From Streptomyces globisporus (GTDB lineage Bacteria; Actinomycetota; Actinomycetes; Streptomycetales; Streptomycetaceae), in the NCBI GenBank assembly GCA_014649555.1, contig BMTG01000002.1:248001-312000 (forward strand): a stretch of 64,000 nt of DNA, written 5' to 3'. The position numbers were made by a program, and so were the translations under genes. Below the pieces are notes generated by a model. That model was not told the origin of the DNA. It did no database searches and saw only the letters and a program-made list of their open reading frames with translations. The first letter of the stretch is position 1, and each line of letters begins with the position of its first letter. Positions 43,080 through 51,298 of this stretch are shown here, piece by piece.

Positions 43080-43565
43080 CTAGGCGGTTCCCCGGGCGCG
43101 GGAGAACTCTTCGGTTCGCCGAACGACGGCCGCTCCACGCAGGGCGACAGCACACCAGACGGCCACGAGCAGCAGTCCGGCGGCCGCGAGACCGGCGACT
43201 TCGAGCGGCTCGGGCCGCCAGCCGAGGGACAGCCGCGTACCGATCATGACGACGCCGATGGCGGCCGTCTCCGGTTCGTAGACGGGCACCTTCGCGGCGA
43301 CGACGCGCAGGACGGCGGCCAGGGCCAGGCCGATAGCGGCCCAGGCGAGCAGATAGGGCCAGAGCGCTCCCGGAGCGGCGGGCGGCAAGCCGAACTCCTC
43401 CGGCCCGATACGGAAGAGCGCGCCCACCCATCCCAGCGCCACACCGGCGGCGGTGACGGCCACGACCCACACCGCATGGCGCCAGAGCGGGCCGGGACGC
43501 ACCTCCGCGTCCTCGGAGTCGTCGGAGCCGACAGCGACAACGGGGTTCTCAGGAAGATCGTTCAT
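43080..43565 (-). CDS. Hypothetical four-helix membrane protein
   Basis: 161 residues from ATG at 43565. An acidic N-terminus (about 25 residues) precedes four hydrophobic segments (AVWVVAVTAAGVALGWVGAL, LWPYLLAWAAIGLALAAVLRV, the AAIGVVMIGTRLSL region, and GLAAAGLLLVAVWCAVAL). Short PH-like features (KVPVYEPETAAIGV) suggest a relative of the actinobacterial YqeB/PH-membrane families, but I cannot confirm this. Divergent from the gene at 43629 with 63 bases between them. Confidence 0.65.
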   Translation of the reverse strand: MNDLPENPVVAVGSDDSEDAEVRPGPLWRHAVWVVAVTAAGVALGWVGALFRIGPEEFGLPPAAPGALWPYLLAWAAIGLALAAVLRVVAAKVPVYEPETAAIGVVMIGTRLSLGWRPEPLEVAGLAAAGLLLVAVWCAVALRGAAVVRRTEEFSRARGTA

Positions 43566-43628
43566 GCTCGATGAGACGCGTACGGGGCGACGTTCGTTGC
43601 GCGTCGGGGCGACAACTAGGCTCCGGGC

Positions 43629-44129
43629 ATGAGCAAGGGCCGAGACGGCGACGAGCCGATATTCATCCGCTCGAACTGGGGGACAAGTCGCTATGTCTAC
43701 AACCCGAGAAATCCGGTCGGGGTGGGTCTCATCATCGGCTCCCTGCTGTTCGCCGCCATTGCCATGTACTCCCTCCGCGCGAGTTCTTCGTGGAGCGAGG
43801 GCGAGTTGCGCGATGCCGTGCACGCGGCGGTCCGCGACCTGGAGGCGGCACCTCGAACGCTGGGCTCATGGACCGGTGGTTACCAGAGCCTGATCCGCGA
43901 CGCCGTGGAGAAGACAGGCGAGGGCCCCACGTCCGGCAGCGGGGTGTACGTCGACGCAGCGGACGATCCCTACGACAAGGACGCGGACCCCTCCGTCGAC
44001 CTGTTCGAGGTCACCGCGAAGGACGTCGACGCCGCGTTCTGCCTGAGCGTGTCGCCGCCGGAACCCGAGCCGGTGCTGACCAGTGTCGAGGTGAGCCTCT
44101 CCATCAGCGTCGAGGAAGGCCGGTGCTGA
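43629..44129 (+). CDS. Hypothetical protein with one membrane segment
   Basis: 166 residues. A short cytosolic start (MSKGRDGDEPIFIRSNWGTS) leads to a transmembrane helix at about 32-50 (GVGLIIGSLLFAAIAMYSL), and an exported acidic domain follows (YQSLIRDAVEKTGEG, VDAADDPYDKDADPSVDLFE), ending with two cysteines (AFCLSVSP and EEGRC). No family recognised. A soluble extracellular domain held by one anchor is the only safe description. Confidence 0.6.
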   Translation: MSKGRDGDEPIFIRSNWGTSRYVYNPRNPVGVGLIIGSLLFAAIAMYSLRASSSWSEGELRDAVHAAVRDLEAAPRTLGSWTGGYQSLIRDAVEKTGEGPTSGSGVYVDAADDPYDKDADPSVDLFEVTAKDVDAAFCLSVSPPEPEPVLTSVEVSLSISVEEGRC

Positions 44130-44154
44130 GCGCCCGAACGGCGCGGATCCGGGC

Positions 44155-44185
44155 TTGAAGTTGCCGTTGCGGCAGCTTCTACGGT
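44155..44185 (+). promoter_or_regulatory. MerR-type promoter and operator of the TipAL-like gene
   Basis: TTGAAG (44155-44160) and TACGGT (44180-44185) are separated by exactly 19 bases. Between them lies an inverted repeat with arms GAAGTTGCCG and CGGCAGCTTC (44157-44179, three-base spacer, one mismatch). This is the classic MerR arrangement, indicating autoactivation. Confidence 0.85.
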
Positions 44186-44260
44186 CATGACCAGGGCCGG
44201 AGAGGCCGGCCCGGTGAGGCGCTCGTGAGGGAGTGCTCGTCGGGGAGTGAGGACGTGGCG

Positions 44261-45022
44261 ATGGACTGGCCGATCTCCGAGGTGGCCCGTATGTCGGGGG
44301 TGACCGCCCGGACTCTGCGGCACTACGACGAGATCGGTCTGCTGCCGCCGGCCCGGATCGGCTCCAACGGCCACCGCTACTACGAGGAGCACCAGCTTCT
44401 GCTGCTGCAGCAGATCCTCGTGCTGCGGGAGCTGGACGTCGGGCTGCCGGAGATCGGCAGAGTCCTCGCCGACCAGGTCGACACGGTGGAGGCCCTGCGG
44501 GGCCACCACCGACGGCTGCTCGCCGAGCGGGACCGGCTGGACGCCCTGGCCGGGACCGTCTCCCGCACGATCGCCGAGCTGGAACAGTCCAGAAAGGACG
44601 GAAGGCCCATGACCGCGATCAACCGACCGGAGAACCTGTTCGAGGGCGTTCAGCCCGCTCAGTACGAGGGCAATCTGCGCGACTTCCCCGGGCTGGCCGA
44701 GGAGGCCGGCCGACGGGCGGCCGCCATGACCCCGGCCGAGGTCGAGGCGGGACAGCGCGAGCGCACGGCACTGATGATCCGGCTGGCCGAGCACATGGCG
44801 GGCGGCGCCCCTGCGGGCGCGGAGCCCGTGCAGGCCGAGATCGACGCGCAGTACCGGGCGCTCACCTCGCTGCACGCCGTGTCGGCCGACGAGTACCGGG
44901 CGATCGGGCGCCTCTGCGTGGAGAACGCGGACTGGCGCGCGGCGTACGAGGCCATCGCCCCGGGGCTGGCGGAGTTCCAGCGGGACGCGATCGAGGTCTA
45001 CGCGGTGTCCCGGCTCGGCTGA
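44261..45022 (+). CDS. MerR-family regulator of the TipAL type
   Basis: 253 residues from ATG at 44261, the length of S. lividans TipAL; the GTG/ATG choices further upstream extend past a good ribosome site. The MerR winged helix is at 1-70 (WPISEVARMSGVTARTLRHY, NGHRYYEEHQLLLLQQIL), a coiled coil at about 80-112, and a TipAS-like antibiotic-binding domain from Met117 (RPENLFEGVQPAQYEG). ATG codon 117 (44609) follows ggaagg, so a separate 137-residue C-terminal protein could be made, as with TipAS. Compared from memory with TipAS, the cysteine that bonds thiopeptides appears replaced by alanine (EYRAIGRLC region), so it may bind other ligands. Its own promoter is MerR-type. Confidence 0.88.
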   Translation: MDWPISEVARMSGVTARTLRHYDEIGLLPPARIGSNGHRYYEEHQLLLLQQILVLRELDVGLPEIGRVLADQVDTVEALRGHHRRLLAERDRLDALAGTVSRTIAELEQSRKDGRPMTAINRPENLFEGVQPAQYEGNLRDFPGLAEEAGRRAAAMTPAEVEAGQRERTALMIRLAEHMAGGAPAGAEPVQAEIDAQYRALTSLHAVSADEYRAIGRLCVENADWRAAYEAIAPGLAEFQRDAIEVYAVSRLG

Positions 45023-45031
45023 GTCGACGAA

Positions 45032-45063
45032 GGGCCGCCGCCGGGCGATCCCGGCGGCGGCCC
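45032..45063. terminator. Hairpin terminator between convergent genes
   Basis: 14-bp perfect stem (gggccgccgccggg and its complement), four-base loop, between the MerR and metallo-hydrolase genes. Confidence 0.8.
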
Positions 45064-45086
45064 CCAGCCGTACGTCCTGCGCGCGG

Positions 45087-46298
45087 TCAGCGCTCCCCTG
45101 CGAGGTCGAGATCGCCCCGCGCCGCCGGTGCGGGACCGTGGCCGGACCCGGCCTGTTCCCCGGAGAGGCGCCACGGGCGGGCGAGAACGGGCGACAGGGC
45201 CCGCCACCAGGGCTCCACGGGGAGGATCCCGGCCGGCTCGAACGGCTCGCCCGGGCGGGGGAACGCCACCGGCTGGTCCGCCTCCTCACCGGCGTCCTTC
45301 GTCCACTCGCCCGGCTCCGCCCAGGCATGCGGCGCCAGGTTGAACGTGCCCCAGTGGATCGGGAGCAGCACACCGTGCGGGCGGCCGCCCTGGAGGTCCA
45401 GGTGGGCGCGCATGCCTTCGGCGGGGGTCATGTGGATGTCCGGCCAGTACTCCGAGTACGCACCGATCTGGATCATGGTGGCGTCGAAGGGGCCGTGCTC
45501 GGCGCCGATGTCCCGGAAGCCGGGGAAGTAGCCGGTGTCCCCGCTGTGGTAGATCCGGTGCTCCGGGCCCGCGACGACCCAGGACGCCCAGAGGGTGTGC
45601 TGCCCGTTACGCAGCCCGCGCCCGCAGAAGTGGCGTGCGGGGGTGGCGGTGAGGCTGATCCCGGCGACCGTCGCGGTCTCGTTCCAGTCGAGCTCGTGCA
45701 TCCGGGCGGCGGGCACACCCCAGCGCTCCAGATGCGCTCCGACACCGAGCGGCACGGCGAAGACCGTGTCGGTGCCGGCCAGGGCGCGGATCGTCGGCAG
45801 GTCGAGGTGGTCGTAGTGGTCGTGGGAGATCACGACGACGTCGACGGGTCCGAGCGCGGCCAGCGACAGCGGAGTGGGGTGCAGCCGCTTGGGTCCGGCG
45901 AACGGGAACGGGGAACAGCGATCGCCCCAGACCGGGTCGAACAGGATCCGTCGGCCGTCGATCTCGGCCAGCACGCTGGAATGGCCCATCCAGGTCAGCC
46001 GGAGCCCGCTGACGGGCGGCGCGGCCAGGTCGGCGAGCGTGGTGGGGTGGACCGGCACGGAGCCGTTCGGCGTCCTGAGAACCCGCTGCTCTTTCTGGAA
46101 ATAGGTCTTGGCGAATTCGACGGTGGACCCGGAGGGCCTGATCCGGGCCCCCACCGGGTTCTGGAACGCACCGTCGACGAAATGGGGCGAGCGGCGGATG
46201 CGCTCCATCCGCGCTCCGGCCGGATCGGCCCCGAAGGACTCGGTGCGCATCGAGCGCAGTTTCGTGCGGAGCGGAAGCAGGTAGTCAGCGCCGGTCAC
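45087..46298 (-). CDS. Metallo-beta-lactamase-fold hydrolase (NAPE-PLD/UlaG-like)
   Basis: 403 residues from GTG at 46298. The metal motif is SHDHYDHLD, with other ligands expected in RHFCGRG, SGDTGYFPGF and PIHWGTF. The strand LTWMGHSSVLAEIDGRRILFDP is typical of NAPE-PLD-like enzymes that hydrolyse phosphodiester lipids, in which the N-terminal 90 residues form an extra domain, as here (RMERIRRSPHFVDGAFQNP). No signal peptide. A lipid phosphodiester or lactone is a plausible substrate. Confidence 0.87.
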   Translation of the reverse strand: MTGADYLLPLRTKLRSMRTESFGADPAGARMERIRRSPHFVDGAFQNPVGARIRPSGSTVEFAKTYFQKEQRVLRTPNGSVPVHPTTLADLAAPPVSGLRLTWMGHSSVLAEIDGRRILFDPVWGDRCSPFPFAGPKRLHPTPLSLAALGPVDVVVISHDHYDHLDLPTIRALAGTDTVFAVPLGVGAHLERWGVPAARMHELDWNETATVAGISLTATPARHFCGRGLRNGQHTLWASWVVAGPEHRIYHSGDTGYFPGFRDIGAEHGPFDATMIQIGAYSEYWPDIHMTPAEGMRAHLDLQGGRPHGVLLPIHWGTFNLAPHAWAEPGEWTKDAGEEADQPVAFPRPGEPFEPAGILPVEPWWRALSPVLARPWRLSGEQAGSGHGPAPAARGDLDLAGER

Positions 46299-46400
46299 AA
46301 CATCTCCTGAGGGAGTCGGTGTCGTTTCATTATGGTCGGCCCGTACGAGAGGGCGACCAGAAGCCGCTGAACGGGGCAGCCGGTCCGGCCGACGGGGGCG

Positions 46401-46895
<495 letters not shown>

Positions 46896-47012
46896 TCACA
46901 TCCGTGGCCCCCCGTTACGTCCTCCTGGTGAACGTCCGTTTCCCAGGTCGCCGCCGGTCACCGGCCATCGTCCGTGCCGCCGCTGACCTGGCCCATTCGT
47001 TAGGGTGTCCCG

Positions 47013-47654
47013 GTGGCAAGAGTCCGGTTGAACGTGGCGGAGCGCCGTGTGGAGCTGCTGCGCGCCGCGGTCGAGCAGATCGAGGTCCGCGGGGTCTCGT
47101 CCGTGCGGATCGCCGATGTGGCCTCGGTGCTGGGCGTGAGCAACGCGCTCGTCCTCTACCACTTCTCGACCAAGGAGAAGCTGGTCGCGGCGGCGTTCGC
47201 GTACGCGGCCGAGGCCGACCTCGCCCATCTCCGCAAGCTGCTGGCCCGCCGCACCACCGCCGTACGTCGGCTGCGCGCGGCCGTGCGGTGGTACGCGCCG
47301 ACGGGAACGGCCAAGGGCTGGCGGCTGTGGATCGAGGGCTGGGCCGCCTCGCTGCGCGACCCCGCCCTCCGTGAGGTCGCGGGCGACCTCGACCAGCAGT
47401 GGAAGACGGAGCTGGCCCTGGTCATCGAGGAGGGTGCCGCCGCCGGAGAGTTCCGGTGCGAGGATCCCCGGTCGGCGGCCTGGCGGCTGACGGCCCTGCT
47501 GGACGGGATGGCGGTGCAGACGACCTCGTACGCGGGTCCGCTCTCCCGGACCACGATGCTGCGGTGGACCGACGAGGCGCTCGCCCGCGAGCTGGGCATC
47601 GGCCTCGCCGATCTGACCAATGCGCCGGTCGCGGACGCCCCGGCCGACGGCTGA
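47013..47654 (+). CDS. TetR-family regulator (BetI-like C-terminal domain)
   Basis: 213 residues from GTG at 47013. The helix-turn-helix spans about 10-60 (VRIADVASVLGVSNALVLYH, then FSTKEKLVAAAF). The ligand domain has the BetI-type pattern (KGWRLWIEGWAASLRDPALR, LTALLDGMAVQTTSY). It is divergent from the F420-protein gene with 171 bases between them, so that gene is one candidate target. The last codons contain the first copy of a 19-bp direct repeat. Confidence 0.88.
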   Translation: MARVRLNVAERRVELLRAAVEQIEVRGVSSVRIADVASVLGVSNALVLYHFSTKEKLVAAAFAYAAEADLAHLRKLLARRTTAVRRLRAAVRWYAPTGTAKGWRLWIEGWAASLRDPALREVAGDLDQQWKTELALVIEEGAAAGEFRCEDPRSAAWRLTALLDGMAVQTTSYAGPLSRTTMLRWTDEALARELGIGLADLTNAPVADAPADG

Positions 47655-47688
47655 CCGGCCGTCCCTCGCCCCCGGCCGACGGCTGACC
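47638..47688. repeat. 19-bp direct repeat at the tetR 3' end
   Basis: ccccggccgacggctgacc occurs at 47638-47656, spanning the TetR stop codon, and again at 47670-47688. Probably a local duplication of the gene end. Confidence 0.8.
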
Positions 47689-47752
47689 GCCCGGGCCCTT
47701 CGCCGCCTCTTCATCGACTCAGGCCCCCGGGCGAGGCCGGCCGGCCTCCGGG

Positions 47753-48754
47753 TCAGGTCTGGCGCACCGGTGCGTAGGCCGCCCCCTCCAGCCCGAAAGT
47801 CCAGGCCACCCCGTCTTTCGCCGTCCGGGTGGTGGGCGGCACGCGCAGCCAGTAGGTGCGGTTCGTGCCGTCCGGCTCGGGGGTCGAGTTGACCACCTCG
47901 ACCATCACCACGTCCTCGTCGCCGTCGAGGGCGATGCGCCAGAGGATGCCCGTCTCGTCGCGGTGGACGGGCTCGGCGCCGGACTCGATGAGATACCGGT
48001 CGTAGCCGTAGTACTCCAGCATCACCCGGCGCAGCTCCGCGTTCTCCTCGGCGCGGATCCGCTCGGGGGTGAGGGAGGACAGCTCGTCCAGGAACGCGGC
48101 GGGCACGGGCATGCCGCGCCAGGCGTGCAGGGCGAACCCGTCCCCGTACGCGAGTGCCGGCCCCTCCCCGTGGTCGAGGCGGCCCGCCTCGTCGCGGTGG
48201 AGGACGTCGGGCCGCTCGGTGATGACCACGGCCTTCTCGTAGGGCCACCACCAGCCGGCGTTGCGGGCCACATCGGCGAGGCCCGCGAGCCGGTCGCCGT
48301 GCCCGTCGAAAGCGGCGAGCCAGGCGGCGTCGTGCTGGCCGAGCACCGCGTCCAGGAGCACCAGCCGGACGGCACCCTCGTCCTGGGGCCGGGGTGCCAG
48401 GTCGGCGACGACACCGGTCCGTATCCGCTCGGCGAGCGCGGCCGTGGTCTCCCACAGCTGTGCCCCGGTGGCGGACCAGAGCGCCGACCAGCCCGCCGGG
48501 CCCAGCTCGTCGTACATCCGGCGGCGTTCGTCCGCCCAGGGGCGGGTGCGGACCTCTTCGCGCACCGACCGTCCGGCGTCGGTCAGCTTCTCGACCGTCC
48601 CGACGGCGGCCCGGGGCGATGCGGCCCAGATGATCCGGTCCGGCTCGGCCAGACCGGCGGTGCGGTAGGCGCGCCGTACCCCGGCCTCGGCCGCCGCCCG
48701 GTCCGCCCGGCCGGTCGCCGCCGCCACGCTCCGCCAGGAATTCACGTTCTGCAT
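47753..48754 (-). CDS. DUF6745-like uncharacterised protein
   Basis: 333 residues. Probably of the DUF6745 type; that name is from memory. Conserved-looking elements are WWPYEKAVVITERPDVLHRDEAG and GPALAYGDGFALHAWRGMPVP (each read in parts), a segment with WxHG/HRDE-type repeats resembling MORN-like strands, and ILWRIALDGDEDVVMVEVVNS followed by YWLRVPP. It is a soluble cytosolic protein of unknown activity. It is convergent with the TetR gene, same strand as the small gene at 48881, and transcribed away from the LRR/radical SAM operon at 49382. Confidence 0.7.
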   Translation of the reverse strand: MQNVNSWRSVAAATGRADRAAAEAGVRRAYRTAGLAEPDRIIWAASPRAAVGTVEKLTDAGRSVREEVRTRPWADERRRMYDELGPAGWSALWSATGAQLWETTAALAERIRTGVVADLAPRPQDEGAVRLVLLDAVLGQHDAAWLAAFDGHGDRLAGLADVARNAGWWWPYEKAVVITERPDVLHRDEAGRLDHGEGPALAYGDGFALHAWRGMPVPAAFLDELSSLTPERIRAEENAELRRVMLEYYGYDRYLIESGAEPVHRDETGILWRIALDGDEDVVMVEVVNSTPEPDGTNRTYWLRVPPTTRTAKDGVAWTFGLEGAAYAPVRQT

Positions 48755-48796
48755 CGGTTGTCCCCGTCCCCTGCTGTGCTCGATCTGTTGTGGAAG

Positions 48797-48832
48797 GCTG
48801 TGTTCGCTGTGTTCGCTGTGTTCGCTGTGTTG
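48797..48832. repeat. 9-bp tandem repeat, non-coding
   Basis: gctgtgttc three times plus gctgtgttg, between the DUF6745-like gene and the small gene at 48881. It falls in no called gene. It is too short and spacer-less to be a CRISPR array. Confidence 0.9.
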
Positions 48833-48880
48833 GCTCTGCTCGCTCTGGCTCTCCGTGCGTGCTCCGGCACGGAGGAACGG

Positions 48881-49207
48881 TCAGTCCGCCACGATGCGGA
48901 CCGCGCCCGGTGCGTACTCCCGCTGGCGTACGACGCGGAACCAGCCCTTGGGCAGCGGGATCACCGCGTGCTCCTCGTGCACCACCCGGCCGCCCTCGGG
49001 GAGATGGAGCAGCATCGGGCCGAACAGGCCCGCCTCCCTGATCAGCCGGCCGGGGCCCTGCACGGCGTGCGCGTGTCCGGTGACCTCCCCCAGCGCGAGC
49101 ACCAGCCGGCCGCGCCCGTCGCGCAGTTCGCCCGCAGCCTCCAGGAAGGGGGCGGGCACCGCCGACTCGTCCAGCTCCATGATCAGTACATCGCCCTGCC
49201 GGTACAC
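48881..49207 (-). CDS. Small uncharacterised protein with GHAH motif
   Basis: 108 residues from GTG at 49207, chosen because aggggag lies seven bases upstream; a GTG at 49231 is in frame but has no such site. It reads YRQGDVLIMELDE, then LALGEVTGHAHAVQGPG, then GGRVVHEEHAVIPLPKGWFRVVRQREY. The paired histidine motifs GHAH and HEEH, spaced as in a small beta barrel or cupin-like fold, suggest metal binding. Family not recognised by name. It may be cotranscribed with the DUF6745-like gene 126 bases downstream and is divergent from the LRR operon. Confidence 0.7.
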   Translation of the reverse strand: MYRQGDVLIMELDESAVPAPFLEAAGELRDGRGRLVLALGEVTGHAHAVQGPGRLIREAGLFGPMLLHLPEGGRVVHEEHAVIPLPKGWFRVVRQREYAPGAVRIVAD

Positions 49208-49381
49208 GGACGTCTCCCCTCGTCGCGGCACCCGCTGTGCCGACCCTGCGAAAAACGCTACGGGCAGGGTCTGACAACGGCCCCCGGCGACGGCCGTGGA
49301 CGGGTCCCGGTCGCGGCGTTGTCAGTGCGGCTTGATAGACCTTGCGGCAACAGCCGTCCCCAGGATCAGGAGTTCAGGGCC

Positions 49382-50332
49382 ATGTACGGTGCGCAGCATC
49401 TGCACGAGTTCGGCGGTCTTCCGGCCGTCGACTTCCAGCACACGACCGACGGGGGCTCCCGGCCCGCCGCGGACGCCGTGGCCTGGCGCGTCTCCGTCGA
49501 CCCGTACGGCGACGACCGCCCCTGGGAGGAGGAGTTCGCCGCATTCCTGGACACCGTCGATCCGGCCGGCGTCCGGGCCCTGATCATCGGTCAGTGGGGC
49601 GAGGCGTACGAGGAGAATTCCTCCGTGCCGATCGGCCTGGTGATCGCCGCCGCCGACCGGCTGACCTCGCTGGAGGCGGTCTTCATCGGTGATCTGGAGG
49701 CGGAGGAGGCCGAGATCACCTGGGTCCAGCAGTCGGATGTCACGGCGCTGCTGGCCGCCTTCCCGGCGCTGACGGAGCTCGGGGTGCGCGGCGGCTCGGA
49801 TCTGGTGTTCCCGCCGACGAAGCACGAGCGGCTGCGGTCGCTGACGATCCAGGCGGGCGGGCTGCCGGTCGAGGTGGTGCGCGGGGTGCTGGACAGCGAA
49901 CTGCCCGCGCTGGAACGGCTGGACCTGTGGCTCGGGGTGTCCGCCTACGAGGGCAACACCGATGTGACCGACCTCGCTCCGCTGCTCTCCGCCACCCGGT
50001 TCCCCCGGCTGCACCACCTGGGCGTGCGCAACAGCGAGATCCAGAACGAGATCGCCGCCGCCATCGCCTCGGCTCCGGTCGTCGCCCAGCTGCGGGTGCT
50101 CGACCTGTCGAACGGGACGCTGGGCGACGAGGGGGCGGCCGCCCTGCTCGAAGGGCAGCCGCTGACCCACCTGGAAGTCCTCGATCTCCACCACCACTTC
50201 CTCAGCGACGCGATGGGGGAGCGGGTCCGCTCCGCCCTGGAGCCGCACGGGGTCCGGGTCGACCTCTCGGAGAAGTGCGAGCCGTGGGGCGACCGGGGTG
50301 CCGAGGGCCGCTACACCGCGGTGTCGGAGTAG
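49382..50332 (+). CDS. STM4015-family leucine-rich-repeat protein, first paralogue
   Basis: 316 residues from ATG at 49382, after ggagttcaggg. No signal peptide. Residues about 1-90 are a unique N-terminal region (AWRVSVDPYGDD, FLDTVDPAGVRALIIGQW), then leucine-rich repeats (LTELGVRGGSDL, LRSLTIQAGGLP, LERLDLWLG, LHHLGVRNSEIQ, LRVLDLSNGTLG, LEVLDLHHHFL). The protein ends with a short linker and the tail RYTAVSE. It opens a six-gene operon with STM4011-STM4014-type genes. LRRs usually bind another protein, so it may be a scaffold, a substrate carrier or the target of the enzymes. Family name from memory. Confidence 0.85.
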   Translation: MYGAQHLHEFGGLPAVDFQHTTDGGSRPAADAVAWRVSVDPYGDDRPWEEEFAAFLDTVDPAGVRALIIGQWGEAYEENSSVPIGLVIAAADRLTSLEAVFIGDLEAEEAEITWVQQSDVTALLAAFPALTELGVRGGSDLVFPPTKHERLRSLTIQAGGLPVEVVRGVLDSELPALERLDLWLGVSAYEGNTDVTDLAPLLSATRFPRLHHLGVRNSEIQNEIAAAIASAPVVAQLRVLDLSNGTLGDEGAAALLEGQPLTHLEVLDLHHHFLSDAMGERVRSALEPHGVRVDLSEKCEPWGDRGAEGRYTAVSE

Positions 50333-50338
50333 CGCACC

Positions 50339-51298
50339 ATGACCTATCTCGGCATTGAGCATCTGGAGCGCTTCCACGGGCTGCCCGTCCACACCCCGGA
50401 GCCGTCGTCCGGCGCTCTGCCCGCCGCCGACTCGGTGGCCTGGCGGCTGGTGTGCGACTACGGCGAGGACGCCGGTTTCGCCTCTCTGTGGGAGCAGTTC
50501 CTGGAGACGGTGGACACGACCCGGGTGCGGGCTCTCGTCATCGGCGCCTGGTGGCACGACGAGTACACGCCGATCGATCCGGTGGTGGAGCTGATCGTCA
50601 CCCACGCCGACCGCTTCCCGGCCCTGCGCGCGCTCTTCCTCGCCGATGTGGTGGGCGAGGAGTGCGAGGTGTCCTGGCTGAAGATGTGCGACATCACTCC
50701 GGTGCTCGAAGCGCTGCCGGCGCTGGAGGAGTTCGGCGTGCGCGGCTGCGGCCGGGAGGGGCTCGCGCTGCGGCCGCTGCGCCATGCGGCCCTGAAGTCG
50801 TTGCGCTTCGAGTCCGGTGGTCTGCCCGGCGAGCTGGTGCGGGCGGTCGCCGCGAGTGAACTGCCCGCGCTGGAGCGTCTGGAGCTGTGGTTCGGCAGTA
50901 CGTGGTACGGCGGCGACGCGACGATCGAGGACGTCCGGCCGGTCCTGGCCGGCGGCCTGTTTCCCCGGCTGCGCCACCTGGGGCTGCAGAACAGCGAGTT
51001 CCAGGACGAGATCGCCGCCGCCGTGGGCTCGGCTCCGGTCGTCGCCCAGTTGGAGTCCTTGGCGCTGTCCATGGGCACCCTGAGCGACATGGGCGGCGAG
51101 GCGCTGCTCAACGGCCAGCCCTTGAGCCACCTGTCCCTGCTCGACCTGCGCCATCACTACCTCACCGATCCGGTGGTCGACCGCATCAGGACCGCGTGCG
51201 CGCCCGCCGTCGTCGAGGCGGGCGAGGCCGAGGACGACTACGCGGACCCGGACGACGAGGACGACGAACCGGAACGCTATGTCGCGGTCAGCGAGTAG
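50339..51298 (+). CDS. STM4015-family leucine-rich-repeat protein, second paralogue
   Basis: 319 residues, starting six bases after the first paralogue. Same architecture and clearly homologous (FLETVDTTRVRALVIGAWW, LEEFGVRGCGREG, LRHLGLQNSEFQDEIAAAV, SLLDLRHHYLTD). A strongly acidic linker (EAGEAEDDYADPDDEDDEPE) precedes the tail RYVAVSE, almost the same as in the first copy although the linkers differ. The DNA is near-identical over a short patch around GCTCCGGTCGTCGCCCAG in both, so duplication or gene conversion is likely. Its 3' end overlaps the next gene by 20 bases. Confidence 0.85.
   Translation: MTYLGIEHLERFHGLPVHTPEPSSGALPAADSVAWRLVCDYGEDAGFASLWEQFLETVDTTRVRALVIGAWWHDEYTPIDPVVELIVTHADRFPALRALFLADVVGEECEVSWLKMCDITPVLEALPALEEFGVRGCGREGLALRPLRHAALKSLRFESGGLPGELVRAVAASELPALERLELWFGSTWYGGDATIEDVRPVLAGGLFPRLRHLGLQNSEFQDEIAAAVGSAPVVAQLESLALSMGTLSDMGGEALLNGQPLSHLSLLDLRHHYLTDPVVDRIRTACAPAVVEAGEAEDDYADPDDEDDEPERYVAVSE

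Noticed and set aside
48797..48832. Short repeats resembling a CRISPR array
   Set aside because: The 9-bp units abut without spacers and no cas genes are present.
46896..49277. A 793-codon open frame on the minus strand
   Set aside because: It runs antisense to the TetR gene and out of frame with the DUF6745-like and GHAH genes, and its translation is Arg/Gly-rich with repeats from the 9-bp tandem array.
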